From Macrobrachium rosenbergii (Eukaryota > Arthropoda > Malacostraca > Decapoda > Palaemonidae), in assembly GCF_040412425.1 (NCBI RefSeq), contig NC_089767.1, forward strand, positions 3,879,948 to 3,943,947: a stretch of 64,000 nt of DNA. The letters are read 5' to 3'. A program made the position numbers and the translations under genes. Shown piece by piece: positions 22,291 to 35,440 of the stretch (positions are counted from its first letter, which is position 1; each line of letters starts with the position of its first letter). The notes beneath the pieces were generated by a model. The model saw nothing but the letters and a program-made list of their open reading frames with translations. It was not told the origin of the DNA and did no database searches.

Positions 22291-24924
22291 CTTTTTTTTT
22301 TTTTATTGACGAGCGTATCATAAAGGCTGTAAAAAAGCAAAATGATTTTTGCAACTGAATTCCAATAATTTCTACTGTGCTGAGCTGTTGTGCAATGGTC
22401 CAATAATTCTCACCTTGCCTAGATCGGTGAGACGACATAAGAAACAAGTACCGAGAATAATGAATGAAAAATGAATAAAAAAAAGAAAACCTGAGTATGA
22501 GTAAGAAAGAAAGAAAGAAAGAAAGAAAGAAGGGGATCTGAAAATTCATTGAGTCGGAAGCCGACGGACAGACCAGGAGGCTTCCAAGGAAAAAAAAAAT
22601 TGCGAGAGAGAAAAGAAACAAATAAGTTCGGAAAGCTACTGACATTGCACTACAGCCTCCACTCAAGACAGATAGAAAAGCAAAGGCAGAACTGATTCTT
22701 CACAATTTGTCGAGACACGTAACAACGCACAGTGGAATAATGCTTTAGAAAATGCAAAACATTCTGTCATAAACTCAACAAAAAGCTGAAAGAACATCGA
22801 AGACTTAGTAAGGTTAAGAAGACAGATCTGGAAATGGAAAATCAAAGCCCATCCTCTAGTATGCTGGAAAATCCAAGGTTCGTAAAGAAATTTGTCTGAA
22901 AAGTATAATATGCAACGAAAAAACGGAGGCCAACACATAGACGGAGAATACCGCCACTTTTCCAAATAACCCCGAGTGAATATACTTCTAGAACCAAACA
23001 AAAGTGACGTTGTCTTAATGGGCAGGTCACCACCAAAGTAGGCTTCATGAAGGCGTCAATAAAATCACCCACATTTTCCCCCATCCCAGAAGGAGCCGCT
23101 TCATAGAAAAATCCCTATGATTACTGCTACTACTAATACCAGTATTATAGATATTAGGGACAGAATGACAACGTCGGAAGGATAGCAAAGTGTGGTTATA
23201 CAGCGAAGATCTTCATTTTTTCACTACAGTTGCCGGGAATATCATATTTCGTACCTTCAGGCTACTTTCCTTATTATAATTTTAATAAATCAGGTTTTGA
23301 TTTGTTTACATTTAAATATTGACCACACCTGTGCAGCCTACTTGTGTGCTGTCTCTTGACAAAGCTAGTACAAAAAATTAAATCATTACTTATATAAATG
23401 GCCAAAAAATGAAACCCCTCCCTGCCATCCTATGAAGCTATATGCCCGAATATACTGACAACACATATGTACTGTCAATCTTTCTTGTCTTGATGTTGGA
23501 GGTTGCCATACATTCATGAAACTTACTAGTTCATATACATAGCCCAACGAAAGGTAGCGTGCAGTTTGGGTAATATATACCAGTCTTCTAAAAATGGCCT
23601 AAATAGGAGAGGAAGTTCGCATAATAACAAATTTACCTTTGACCTAGGCTAGTAAAAATAACTCAGTCTTACCTGTAGGTGGCATCTGGGGTCGAAGACT
23701 GATGAATCTTCATGCTCAAGGTTGAGGCTGACTAAGGCTGAAGAATGGAAACTCTTGATTTCCGCAGTTTCTTTAATCCCCCTTGGGTTTACAAAAGCTT
23801 ACATTATGTTGGATGTAAGCAACTTCTTCCTTTCTGTGACTTGTGCCCTGTAATACAAACATATTTAGGACATCGTGCACCCATTACCCTAGGCTGTACT
23901 GTAATCTGGCTTACCTTACCTATTTCACATCACCTTTAACCTGGCCGTACATTCATAACACGAGTGGCATTTAACCAAAGATTTGTCAGTTTCTTAACAA
24001 AGGACATTGCTTATTTTCTTTTCCTACTTACAATGCTACGATTGCAACCATATGCACGAACAACAAGGTGCAACTTGTGTGAACCCTATATAGGAAGACA
24101 CATACCATTTAGAAACGTGGCTAGGATGTTCCTGCACTTTGTAGTCCTTGGAATCTAGAAGTATGGTTTAACTGATATTCCTGTTGGAGTTCCTAGGCAG
24201 TATTCCATGTAGCCTTGATGTGTAAACAAAGTGTTTTGTGTTCTTACACTTTCTCTGTCTCTGTCCTTGGTGAGTATCTGTGTATCCAATTAGAACAGGA
24301 TTTCCTGTGTCTGTAATTGTTTGTGAAATGAGATTTTCTTAAGGCTGCATTGCAGTCCATCAGAATTCCTTGAACCCCATACCAGAGAGTGTTTTAGTCC
24401 AATATGACCTGGGGTAGACTAAACATGTAACACTTCTTACAGTACAAAATAGCATGGTTATTTTTTCTTACTATTCTTATTACAAATATGAAGTATGCCT
24501 GCAAAACAAAACAGAAACGTTTCCAGTGAGTCACCGGAGCATTATGTGAACTCTGGGGAGTTTGACAAGACTGCTGAGGTCACGCAGGAATCAGTTAATG
24601 AATGTGAATAACCAGTTGTGAGTGTGTGTACCTCACCTCTCATGCATCCCACCCATTATCTGAGACAGTGACTGAATGCACCACTGAGGCTGGCAGTGAT
24701 GACACCACATAAGGATCCACAATGGGAGAATAGTGATGACCCAGACAAAAGTGACTGAGTGCTAATGCTTAGATAGTAAAGGGGTGTTTGAGGTCCAAGC
24801 TAGTGTTACAGCACGCAAAGCAATAAGAGATATCGAATTGTTGTAGACAGTGATGCCTCACGTGATTCTGATCTGGATTGTGCTGGTATCACAGGTCATC
24901 AAATGGCTCGTAGTAGGACTACAT
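22291..24924. other. unassigned low-repeat sequence
   Basis: A GAAA tetranucleotide run lies near 22504-22530. Otherwise I see no repeats, and no exon with recognisable homology. A 38-codon frame at 24495-24611 and a GACAGTGATGCC-rich stretch near 24848 encode acidic Ser/Asp-rich peptide reminiscent of a transposase N-terminus, but this is too little to call. It is the longest single-copy-looking stretch in the left half of the window. Confidence 0.4.
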
Positions 24925-27900
24925 TCTACTGGAGGTCCTTCGTCCTGGTGCAGAGGAAGGAGACGAGAAGAGCAGCTCATTGGTCAAACTCCTTCTGCCC
25001 AAGACAAAGGACATAAGGCAGCTGGTGGGGCTGCTGGAGGTCCTTTGTCCTGGTGCAGAGGAAGGAGACGAGAAGAGCAGCTCATTGGTCAAATTCCTTC
25101 TGCCCAGGAAAAAAGGACATAAGGCAGCTGCTGGGGCTGCTGGAGGTCCTTTGTCCTGGTGCAGAGGAAGGAGACGAGAAGAGCAGCTCATTGGTCAAAC
25201 TCCTTCTGCCCAAGACAAAGGACATAAGGCAGCTGCTGGGGCTGCTGGAGGTCCTTTGTCCTGGTGCAGAGGAAGGAGACGAGAAGAGCAGCTCATTGGT
25301 CAAACTCCTTCTGCCCAAGACAAAGGACATAAGGCAGCTGGTGGGGCTGCTGGAGGTCCTTTGTCCTGGTGCAGAGGAAGGAGACGAGAAGAGCAGCTCA
25401 TTGGTCAAATTCCTTCTGCCCAGGACAAAGGACATAAGGCAGCTGGTGGGGCTGCTGGAGGTCCTTTGTCCTGGTGCAGAGGAAGGAGAGCTCATTGGTC
25501 AAGTTCCTTCTGTCCAGGACAAAGGAAGAGCAGCTCCTTTGTCCTGGTGCAGAGGAAGGAGACGAGAAGAGCAGCTCATTGGTCAAGTTCCTTCTGCCCA
25601 GGACGAAGGACATAAGGCAGCTGGTGGGGCTGCTGGAGGTCCTTTGTCCTGGTGCAGAGGAAGGAGACGAGAAGAGCAGCTCATTGGTCAAATTCCTTCT
25701 GTCCAGGACAAAGGACGTAAGGCAGCTGGTGGGGCTGCTGGAGGTCCTTTGTCCTGGTGCAGAGGAAGGAGACGAGAAGAGCAGCTCATTGGTCAAATTC
25801 CTTCTGTCAGGACAAAGGACATAAAGGCAGCTGGTGGGGCTGCTGGAGTTCCTTTGTCCTGGTGCAGAGGAAGGAGACGAGAAGAGCAGCTCATTGGTCA
25901 AGTTCCTTCTGTCCAGGACGAAGGACGTAAGGCAGCTGGTGGGGCTGCTGGAGGTCCTTTGTCCTGGTGCAGAGGAAGGAGACGAGAAGAGCAGCTCATT
26001 GGTCAAGTTCCTTCTGTCCAGGACAAAGGACATAAGGCAGCTGGTGGGGCTGCTGGAGGTCCTTTGTCCTGGTGCAGAGGAAGGAGACGAGAAGAGCAGC
26101 TCATTGGTCAAGTTCCTTCTGTCCAGGACAAAGGACATAAGGCAGCTGGTGGGGCTGCTGGAGGTCCTTTGTCCTGGTGCAGAGGAAGGAGATGAGAAGA
26201 GCAGCTCATTGGTCAAGTTCCTTCTGTCCAGGACAAAGGACATAAGGCAGCTGGTGGGGCTGCTGGAGGTCCTTTGTCCTGGTGCAGAGGAAGGAGACGA
26301 GAAGAGCAGCTCATTGGTCAAGTTCCTTCTGTCCAGGACAAAGGACATAAGGCAGCTGGTGGGGCTGCTGGAGGTCCTTTGTCCTGGTGCAGAGGAAGGA
26401 GATGAGAAGAGCAGCTCATTGGTCAAGTTCCTTCTGCCCAGGACAAAGGACATAAGGCAGCTGGTGGGGCTGCTGGAGGTCCTTTGTCCTGGTGCAGAGG
26501 AAGGAGACGAGAAGAGCAGCTCATTGGTCAAGTTCCTTCTGCCCAGGACAAAGGACATAAGGCAGCTGGTGGGGCTGCTGGAGGTCCTTTGTCCTGGTGC
26601 AGAGGAAGGAGACGAGAAGAGCAGCTCATTGGTCAAGTTCCTTCTGCCCAGGACAAGGACATAAGGCAGCTGGTGGGGCTGCTGGAGGTCCTTTGTCCTG
26701 GTGCAGAGGAAGGAGATGAGAAGAGCAGCTCATTGGTCAAGTTCCTTCTGCCCAGGACAAAGGACGTAAGGCAGCTGGTGGGGCTGCTGGAGGTCCTTTG
26801 TCCTGGTGCAGAGGAAGGAGACGAGAAGAGCAGCTCATTGGTCAAGTTCCTTCTGTCCAGGACAAAGGACATAAGGCAGCTGGTGGGGCTGCTGGAGGTC
26901 CTTTGTCCTGGTGCAGAGGAGGAGGAGATGAGAAGAGCAGCTCATTGGTCAAGTTCCTTCTGTCAGGACAAAGGACATTAAGGCAGCTGGTGGGGCTGCT
27001 GGAGGTCCTTTGTCCTGGTGCAGAGGAAGGAGACGAGAAGAGCAGCTCATTGGTCAAGTTCCTTCTGTCCAGGACAAAGGACATAAGGCAGCTGGTGGGG
27101 CTGCTGGAGGTCCTTTGTCCTGGTGCAGAGGAAGGAGACGAGAAGAGCAGCTCATTGGTCAAGTTTCCTTCTGTCCAGGACAAAGGACATAAGGCAGCTG
27201 GTGGGGCTGCTGGAGGTCCTTTGTCTTGGTGCAGAGGAAGGAGACGAGAAGAGCAGCTCATTGGTCAAGTTTCTTCTGCCCAGGACCAAGGACATAAGGC
27301 AGCTGGTGGGGCTGCTGGAGGTCCTTTGTCCTGGTGCAGAGGAAGGAGACGAGAAGAGCAGCTCATTGGTCAAGTTCCTTCTGTCCAGGACAAAGGACAT
27401 AAGGCAGCTGGTGGGGCTGCTGGAGGTCCTTTGTCCTGGTGCAGAGAAGGAGATGAGAAGAGCTGCTCATTGGTCAAGTTCCTTCTGCCCAGGACAAAGG
27501 ACATAAGGCAGCTGGTGGGGCTGCTGGAGGTCCTTTGTCCTGGTGCAGAGGAAGGAGATGAGAAGAGCAGCTCATTGGTCAAGTTCCTTCTGCCCAGGAC
27601 AAAGGACATAAGGCAGCTGGTGGAGCTGCTGGAGGTCCTTTGTCCTGGTGCAGAGGAAGGAGACGAGAAGAGCTGCTCATTGGTCAAGTTCCTTCTGCCA
27701 AGGACCAAGGACATAAGACAGCTGGAGGAGCTGCTGGAGGTCCTTTGTCCTGGTGCAGAGGAAGGAGACGAGAAGAGCTGCTCATTGGTCAAGTTCCTTC
27801 TGTCCAGGACAAAGGAAGGGAGACGAGAGAGAGCAGCTCATTGGTCAAGTTCCTCTGCCCATTGGTCAAGTTCCTTCTGCCAGGACCAAGGACATAAGAC

Positions 27901-30900
27901 AGCTGGAGGAGCTGCTGGAGGTCCTTTGTCCTGGTGCAGAGGAAGGAGACGAGAAGAGCAGCTCATTGGTCAAGTTCCTTCTGCCCAGGACAAAGGACAT
28001 AAGACAGCTGGTGGGGCTGCTGGAGGTCCTTTGTCCTGGTGCAGAGGAAGGAGACGAGAAGAGCAGCTCATTGGTCAAGTTCCTTCTGTCCAGGACAAAG
28101 GACATAAGACAGCTGGTGGGGCTGCTGGAGGTCCTTTGTCCTGGTGCAGAGGAAGAGACGAGAAGAGCTGCTCATTGGTCAAGTTCCTTCTGCCCAGGAC
28201 AAAGGACATAAGGCAGCTGGTGGGGCTGCTGGAGCCGTTCTCCTGGTGCAGAGGAAGGAGATGAGAAGAGCTGCTCATTGGTCAGTTCCTTCTGCCCAGG
28301 ACAAAGGACTCAAGTGGAGATCCTTTTCTGGTGCAGAGTGAAGGTCCGTTTTCCTGGTGCAGAGGAAGGAGACGAGAAGAGCAGCTCATTGGTCAAATTC
28401 CTTCTGCCCAAGATCAAGGACATAAGGCAGCAGGTGGGGCTGCGGGACGTCCTTTGTCCTGGTGCAGAGGAAGGAGACAAGAAGAGCAGCTCATTGGTCA
28501 AATTCCTTCTGTCCAGGACGAAGGACATAAGGCAGCTGGTGGGGCTGCTGGAGGTCCTTTGTCCTGGTGCAGAGGAAGGAGACGAGAAGAGCAGCTCATT
28601 GGTCAAGTTCCTTCTGCCCAGGACAAAGGACATAAGGCAGCTGGTGGGGCTGCTGGAGGTCCTTTGTCCTGGTGCAGAGGAAGGAGACGAGAAGAGCAGC
28701 TCATTGGTCAAGTTCCTTCTGTCCAGGACAAAGGACATAAAGGCAGCTGGTGGGGCTGCTGGAGGTCCTTTGTCCTGGTGCAGAGGAAGGAGACGAGAAG
28801 AGCAGCTCATTGGTCAAGTTCCTTCTGTCCAGGACAAAGGACATAAGGCAGCTGGTGGGGCTGCTGGAGGTCCTTTGTCCTTTGCAGAGGAAGGAGACGA
28901 GAAGAGCAGCTCATTGGTCAAGTTCCTGCAGAGGAAAGGACATAAGAGCTGGTGGGCTGCTGGAGGTCCTTTGTCCTGGTGCAGAGACAAAGAGACAGAA
29001 GAGCAGCTCATTGGTCAAGTTCCTTCTGCCCAGGACCAAGGACGTAAGGCAGCTGGTGGGGCTGCTGGAGGTCCTTTGTCCTGGTGCAGAGGAAGGAGAC
29101 GAGAAGAGCAGCTCATTGGTCAAGTTCCTTCTGCCCAGGACCAAGGACGTAAGGCAGCTGGTGGGTCTGCTGGAGGTCCTTTGTCCTGGTGCAGAGGAAG
29201 GAAAGAGCAGCTCATTGGTCAAGTTCCTTCTGCCCAGGACCAAGGACATTGGTCAGGACAAGCTGCTGGAGGTCCTTTGTCCTGGTGCAGAGGAAGGAGA
29301 CGAGAAGAGCTGCTCATTGGTCATGGTCCTTCTGCCCAGAACGAAGGACATAAGGCAGCTGGTGGGGCTGCTGGAGGTCCTTTGTCCTGGTGCAGAGGAA
29401 GGAGACGAGAAGAGCTGCTCATTGGTCATGGTCCTTCTGCCCAGAACGAAGGACATAAGACAGCTGGTGGGGCTGCTGGAGATCCGTTTGTCCTGGTGCA
29501 GAGGAAGGAGGACAATTGAGAAGAGCAAGCTCAGAACGAAGGGTCAAGGCTGGTGGGGCTGCTGGAGGTCCTGTCCAGAGGAAGGAGACGAGAAGAGCTG
29601 CTCATTGGTCAAGTTCCTTCTGTCCAGAACCAAGGAAGGAGACATTGGTGTGGCTGCATGGAGGTCCTTTGTCCTGATGCAGAGGAAGGAGACGAGAAGA
29701 GCAGCTCATTGGTCAAGTTCCTTCTGCCCAGGACGAAGGACATAAGGCAGCTGGTGGGGCTGCTGGAGGTCCTTTGTCCTGGTGCAGAGGAAGGAGACAG
29801 AAGAGCTGCTCATTGGTCAAGAGAACGAAGGACGTAAGGCAGCTCTGCTGGAGGTCCTTTGTCCTGATGCAGAGGAAGGAGACGAGAAGAGCTGCTCATT
29901 GGTCAAGTTCCTTCTGTCCAGAACGAAGGACGTAAGGCAGCTGGTGGGGCTGCTGGAGGTCCTTTGTCCTGGTGCAGAGGAAGGAGACGAGAAGAGCTGC
30001 TCATTGGTCAAGCTCCTTCTGTCCAGAACGAAGGACGTAAGGCAGTTGGTGTGGCTGCATGAGGTCCTTTGTCCTGATGCAGAGGAAGGAGACGAGAAGA
30101 GCAGCTCATTGGTCAAGTTTCTTCTGCCCAGGACGAAGGACATAAGGCAGCTGGTGAGGCTGCTGGAGGTACTTTTTCTGGTGCGGGGAGGTCCTTTGTC
30201 CTGGTGCAGAGGAAGGAGACTGCTGGAGGTCCTTTGTCCTGGTGCAGAAAGAGCAGCTCATTGGTCATTGTTTTCTTCTGCCCAGGACCAGAAGGACATA
30301 AGGCAGCTGGTGAGGCTGCTGGAGGTCCTTTGTCCTGGTGCAGAGGAAGGAGACGAGAAGAGCAGCTCATTGGTCAAATTCCTTCTGTCCAGGACAAAGG
30401 ACATAAGGCAGCTGGTGGGGCTGCTGGAGGTCCTTTGTCCTGGTGCAGAGGAAGAAGGTGAGAAGAGCCGCTCATTGGTCAAATTCCTTCTGCCCAGGAC
30501 AAAGGACATAAGGCAGCTGGTGGGGCTGCTGGAGGTCCTTTGTCCTGGTGCAGAGGAAGGAGACGAGAAGAGCAGCTCATTGGTTAAATTCCTTCTGCCC
30601 AGGACAAAGGACATAAGGCAGCTGGTGGGGCTGCATGAGGTCCTTTGTCCTGGTGCAGAGGAAGAAGGTGAGAAGAGCAGCTCATTGGTTAAATTCCTTC
30701 TGCCCTGGACAAAGGACATAAGGCAGCTGGTGGGGCTGCAAGAGGTCCTTTGTCCTGGTGCAGAGGAAGAAGAAGAGCAACTCATTGGTCAAGTTCCTTC
30801 TGCCCAGGACAAAGGACATAAGGCAGCTGGTGGGGCTGCATGAGGTCCTTTGTCCTGGTGCAGAGGAAGGAGACAGAAGAGGGTCAAATTTCTTCTGCCC

Positions 30901-31062
30901 AGGACAAAGGACATAAGGCAGCTGGTGGGGCTGCTGGAGGTCCTTTGTCCTGGTGCAGAGGAAGGAGACGAGAAGAGCAACTCATTGGTTAAGTTCCTTC
31001 TGCCCAGGACAAAGGACATAAGGCAGCTGGTGGTGCTGCTGGAGGTACTTTGTCCTGGTAGT
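24925..31062 (+). repeat. 108-bp satellite array, ~57 units, 6.1 kb
   Basis: GGTCCTTTGTCCTGGTGCAG recurs at 108-bp steps, followed by AGGAAGGAGACGAGAAGAGC, AGCTCATTGGTCAA, TTCCTTCTGYCCAGGAC and AAAGGACATAAGGCAGCTGG. Units are nearly identical in 25000-28700 and become more variable, with internal deletions and partial units, in 28900-30300. Since 108 is a multiple of three and the unit lacks stops in several frames, open frames reach 488 codons on + and 412 on -. The predicted peptides (for example GGPLSWCRGRRREEQLIGQV and, in another frame, RQLVGLLEVLCPGAEEG) show no known domain. Frame changes at indel-bearing units and openness on both strands argue against a protein-coding role. Confidence 0.93.
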
Positions 31063-31286
31063 GGATCAGCGAACTGAGTTGGCGAATGTCTGACAATGCA
31101 ATCAAACTGGTTCTTGGATGGCCTCCTTAGGTCTTTTCTTTTTTACTACTTTTTTCTCTCGTTTCCATTAGAGCACTTTTTCTTCAACTTACTGATGGCA
31201 CAAGTGCCTGACAATTCAGTCTAAGACAAAATTGCATGACGGTACCTATGCCTGGTTTAATTTCTTCCTGTGTATATGTGTGTGTG
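31063..31286. other. unassigned sequence flanking the 108-bp array
   Basis: Unique-looking sequence with no recognised feature. Confidence 0.4.

Positions 31287-31341
<55 letters not shown>
31287..31341. repeat. (AG)n microsatellite
   Basis: A pure AG run. Confidence 0.95.
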
Positions 31342-31344
<3 letters not shown>

Positions 31345-32814
31345 TACAAAAAAATTTTTTGAGAGTGCATTCCGTAAAATAACTTTCATAACTGAACCAG
31401 AAGTTGTGGGGAGAACTTGCTTCGGGTAAAAGTGGGCCTCCGAAAAAAAGTGATAAATATTGTAAAGCTAAGAGAAGGGAACGAGAGTGTAGTGTCAAGT
31501 ATTGATATTGAGCAGAATTGGCAAAGAGTGGTGCAATAATTCTGTGCCGATTGAAATTTAAATCACAAATTTTCTTGACTTCCTAAAAACGTCAAAATAC
31601 CAGACTGAATTCCCTAGAACAGAAAACTCGATTGCGCATTTTTTACCTTTTCGTCTTTGAAAATATACTTTTTGATTCTGAATCTATGTTGATCCCTTTC
31701 ATTCTAAAATGCAATTCTTTTTGTTAATGTATCAAAATATATCGTCTAGTGATACACTGAAAATGGGATTTTTATTTCTAGACTTCTTGCAATGAATGCC
31801 ACGTGCTTCAGACATCTGCTCTGCTGATGTGACAGAAAACAAGTACCGTTCCTGAATCATTATCCTCTACACGTGATTTCCAATACGGGTCACTTTCTTT
31901 TCCCCAACGAATATAACTCACTCCTTCACCGGAAGGAATTCTGTCTCAGGCATCCTTTGCAAGCCCTGTTTATAAACAGGTGACTTCCGTTGGCGCCGAG
32001 TTAGTTTCTGCACCTTCTTTAATTAAGTGATGATTTTTATTCTGACCGGCGCCAGCGTTCCGATGATAGTGAGCTCCTCGTTGACACGTCATTTTATTTC
32101 AGTGAAAAGCTTTTGCATTTATTCATCTGGGTTGTAATATTGATGGTGTGGCACTTTTGTACATGTTCGATTTTCTTTCCCGCATTCTCTGCTTGTTTAT
32201 GATAATATTGTTTACATTAAAATATCATTCGCATTTTCTCTATTTCTATAACAACTGTTATCGTAGTTCTTCATGAAGAAATCTTATGTTTAAATGGTCA
32301 TTTGTTTATTTGCACCTACCGCTAAATTTATATTATTCAACCGCGAACAGTGAATAAAAAAACAACTCTTTCCAGGCTAAAACCATCTTCAAAATTCTCA
32401 TCAAAGAACGAAGTACTTCTCGTATGGCCTACAGATCGCTCACGGGTCAGAAACAGCGGTCACTTCACGAATGTATAAAAATATAAAGGCTTCGGAATAA
32501 TTCCAGTAAGGAAGAAGGGGTAAAGGCCCCTTTCAACTCCTCATTCGAATCATTTCTCCAGAGAAATTGCTCTGGTATGCCGAAAGCTCTAACGGGTTCC
32601 AGGAAGATCTGAAAAAATCGATCAAACAAAGATTTGGTTCTTTGTCGTAAGTGGCTTTTGGGTCGATGATAAAAAAGACAATTTTGTATTAAGATAGAAT
32701 ATTAGAGATGAACTATCCAATAAATGAAGAAAATTTTATAAAGATATCCGAGTGGAGATGAATAATCATAGTTTTTCTTGCAAGTGGTGACATATATTCT
32801 ATCATTTCAAGGTC

Positions 32815-32875
<61 letters not shown>

Positions 32876-33300
32876 TTGAAAGAAATTGGTACATCAGCTG
32901 CATTGATCTTGAATAGAGTCTTCTCTATTTTTCTTATAACAGAAGCGCGACAATGTGATTCCTCAGGAGTTAAATTCCAGGGGTAAGTAAGTCAAATGTG
33001 GCGAGCATAGTCCGTAGAATTATTTACACAAGGATAAATAAAAGTCGATTCTGGTTTAAGTCAAAATCTTGAAGTGGCCAACGTTTCTCCCGCATTCATC
33101 CGAGTACGATCACGGCAGTGGGTCGGAGTAGACTGGTGACGCTAGAGGGAACTACTCTATAAATAGTCGTAGGTTAGCAATGAGTTTTTATCATGTTGAC
33201 TTGTCACTGGTCGGTGGCGCATAGCAGCCTCCTATTGGCTGGAGAAAGTTTTTCTCGAGTCCTTTCTCGGTGATGTTGCAGCCTAGCAGACCGTCGAGGC

Positions 33301-33302
<2 letters not shown>
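31342..33302. other. unassigned sequence with a (TAA)n microsatellite
   Basis: A 56-bp TAA run lies at 32818-32873. CAGAAAACTCGATTGCGCAT near 31620 is a small end fragment of the hairpin-rich family. I recognise no gene. Confidence 0.55.

Positions 33303-33381
<79 letters not shown>
33303..33381. repeat. (TA)n microsatellite
   Basis: A pure TA run. Confidence 0.95.
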
Positions 33382-33383
<2 letters not shown>

Positions 33384-33887
33384 TACGTTCTACATACGAC
33401 GTGGAATAAATGTAGAATGTAGAAGAAATGATGATATCACTAATGACCATTCAGCAGACTATGGCATATCGTCCCGGAGAAGTTTCGGGAGCGCTGGTTA
33501 GTATATTTTGCTTTCTATTGTCTATTGAAGGGTCATAGGTAACCTAACACCTAATTAACCAAAAAATAGTTACACATATATCTCATGGTTGTTGCTTAAG
33601 CAGCAGAGAAAGCCCGCAAGTTACAAGCGCCGCCTCCAAGCGAGTGCCTTGCCGTTGCTTATTTCTTTGAAAACTAGGAGACTACTGAGACGGGCGATGC
33701 TATGCCCTCATTAAGCTCAGCTCTGTGAAAGCAAAGGAAGGAGAGAAGAGAAGAGAACGAACAGTATTTTTCTCAAGTGGCAACTCAGTAGCCTCTTGGA
33801 AAGCTGCAAATTGAATGACTCGGGAAAACCTGCCGGGGGAATAATGAGATACAAATTGGTTTACAGCGGAATTCGCCATTTCCTGGT

Positions 33888-33889
<2 letters not shown>
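33382..33889. other. unassigned sequence
   Basis: No gene or repeat recognised between two TA arrays. Confidence 0.45.
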
Positions 33890-33983
<94 letters not shown>

Positions 33984-34004
33984 TATATACATATATATAT
34001 ACAG

Positions 34005-34076
<72 letters not shown>

Positions 34077-34090
34077 ATATATACAGTATG

Positions 34091-34137
<47 letters not shown>

Positions 34138-34152
34138 TACATATATATATAG
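33890..34152. repeat. long (TA)n tract with interruptions
   Basis: TA runs are interrupted by GAATATATACATA and two ACAGTATGTA segments. The tract abuts the 3' end of the Penelope-like element, so its right part could belong to that insertion. Confidence 0.9.
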
Positions 34153-34154
34153 TC

Positions 34155-35440
34155 TCAGTAATTGGGCAATCTTAGCTTGATGATGAATAATATTGCCAAG
34201 ACCAGAAAGAACATTCTTTATCACACAAGCTTTCGAGGTATAAAACCTCATCATCAGGCTGAAAAACCAACAAGGTTGAGAATCAATGAAATCACAATAA
34301 AATGAATTGTCATAATAAATCTTCAGCAAAAATACTAAACAAATATGTAAAACGAACAATAATTACAAACTAAAAGGGTAACGCAAAAAAAAAACGAAAA
34401 ATTAAAAACGAACAAACATAAAAATATGACAATAAGGTGAAATGTAAACAAACTACCAATCACAAAGTAAAATATTCAACGACCCAATTGTGTACCTACT
34501 ATGAGATTACACGATAGCTAGTTGAATACCAGACGAGTTGTTCAATTCCGGTTTCATCTTTTTAATAAACAGCGACTGTGAAATCAAAAGGTCCAGTCTG
34601 TTTGAACAAAAAGACAGTACCTGAAAATCCAGGTTAGTGAAAGGATGGTCCTGTGCTAAACTGTGTTCCCTAATGGCAGAAAAGGGTGGTTTGGAAAGAG
34701 GAAACCTAGTTCAAATAGAAAGACCTCTGTGTTCCAAAATTCTGTCTGAGCCAGCGGGAACTGGATCCCACGCATCGCAGACCACACTGCGAACAAGTGA
34801 ACAAGTAAACGACACAGGAATTAAGGTCCACAGGCAGAGTAGGCTTCTCCCTCAAGAGTAATCTTACAGTAAAAGGATTATTGAAAACAAACCGGAAACT
34901 AATTTGAGGGCAACAATGCTTAAGTATTTCTTGTAACTTTTTTCGGACCATATAGCTACTATGACCAAGGTAAGGCAATTTAATGTATTTCACATCCTTA
35001 CTAGCAGTACTGTACACCGGTCTGGGACAAAACTTTTCATTTAAGATTTTTTTCAGAACTTTGTAAAATACAAAAATGGGATATGAGTTTTCAGGAAAAT
35101 AATTCAGGAGGAAGACCAAATCTTGATGAAAAAAATTAAAATCACAACAAACATTTATCAAAATGCGTATTGAATTCATCGTATACAACTTTGGTGAAAA
35201 ACTGAGGTAATTCAATCCCAAGCCAGTAAACGTACTTTTCCTATATACAGAGGTCTCAAATTTGCCACTGTTTCTGTACACCTGTACATCTAAAAATGAC
35301 AACTTATTATCGTGTTCTGTCTCACAAGTAAAAGAAATGTTAGGGTGACGAGAATTAAAATATTCAAAAAAACAAATCAACATGTGAAGTACCATCTACA
35401 TACGATAATACAAGGGTTTGAAAGCACTATGGGCCAGTCA
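34155..35440 (-). pseudogene. 5'-truncated Penelope-like retroelement (RT C-terminus plus GIY-YIG)
   Basis: On the minus strand the order is: FKPLYYR, a frameshift, then YVDGT (the RT catalytic YVDD box with the second Asp changed to Gly), FFEYFNSRHPNISFTCE and NKLSFLDVQVYR, then the RT thumb region and a GIY-YIG domain (CVVYLFTCSQCGLRCVGSSS, Tyr of YVG changed to Cys). After a frame change come GFLSKPPFSAIREHSLAQDH and DFQVLSF. The main open part is 34706-35395 (229 codons). The RT palm upstream of FKPLYYR is missing. The family copies itself by target-primed reverse transcription using this GIY-YIG nuclease; this copy is dead. The 3' non-coding part (about 34155-34270) carries a hammerhead-like core. 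Confidence 0.8.
34231..34257 (-). ncRNA. candidate hammerhead-like ribozyme core in the Penelope 3' region
   Basis: On the minus strand CTGATGA is followed by one extra T, then GAGGT, a five-base loop, ACCTC and GAAA: the two conserved boxes of a hammerhead flank a 5-bp stem II. Penelope-like elements are known to carry hammerhead motifs. I cannot find a convincing stem III or cleavage triplet, and the extra T departs from the consensus, so this is a candidate only. Confidence 0.35.

Noticed and set aside
24495..24611. 38-residue small protein gene
   Set aside because: It has ordinary chance length, no homology I can recall and no promoter or splice evidence.
24980..30843. Long open frames (up to 488 codons) as a repeat-protein gene
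   Set aside because: They are open in several frames on both strands, shift frame at indel-bearing units, have no start, splice or domain support, and follow from a 108-bp unit without stops.
33796..34152. Tyr/Ile repeat proteins
   Set aside because: They are translations of TA microsatellites.
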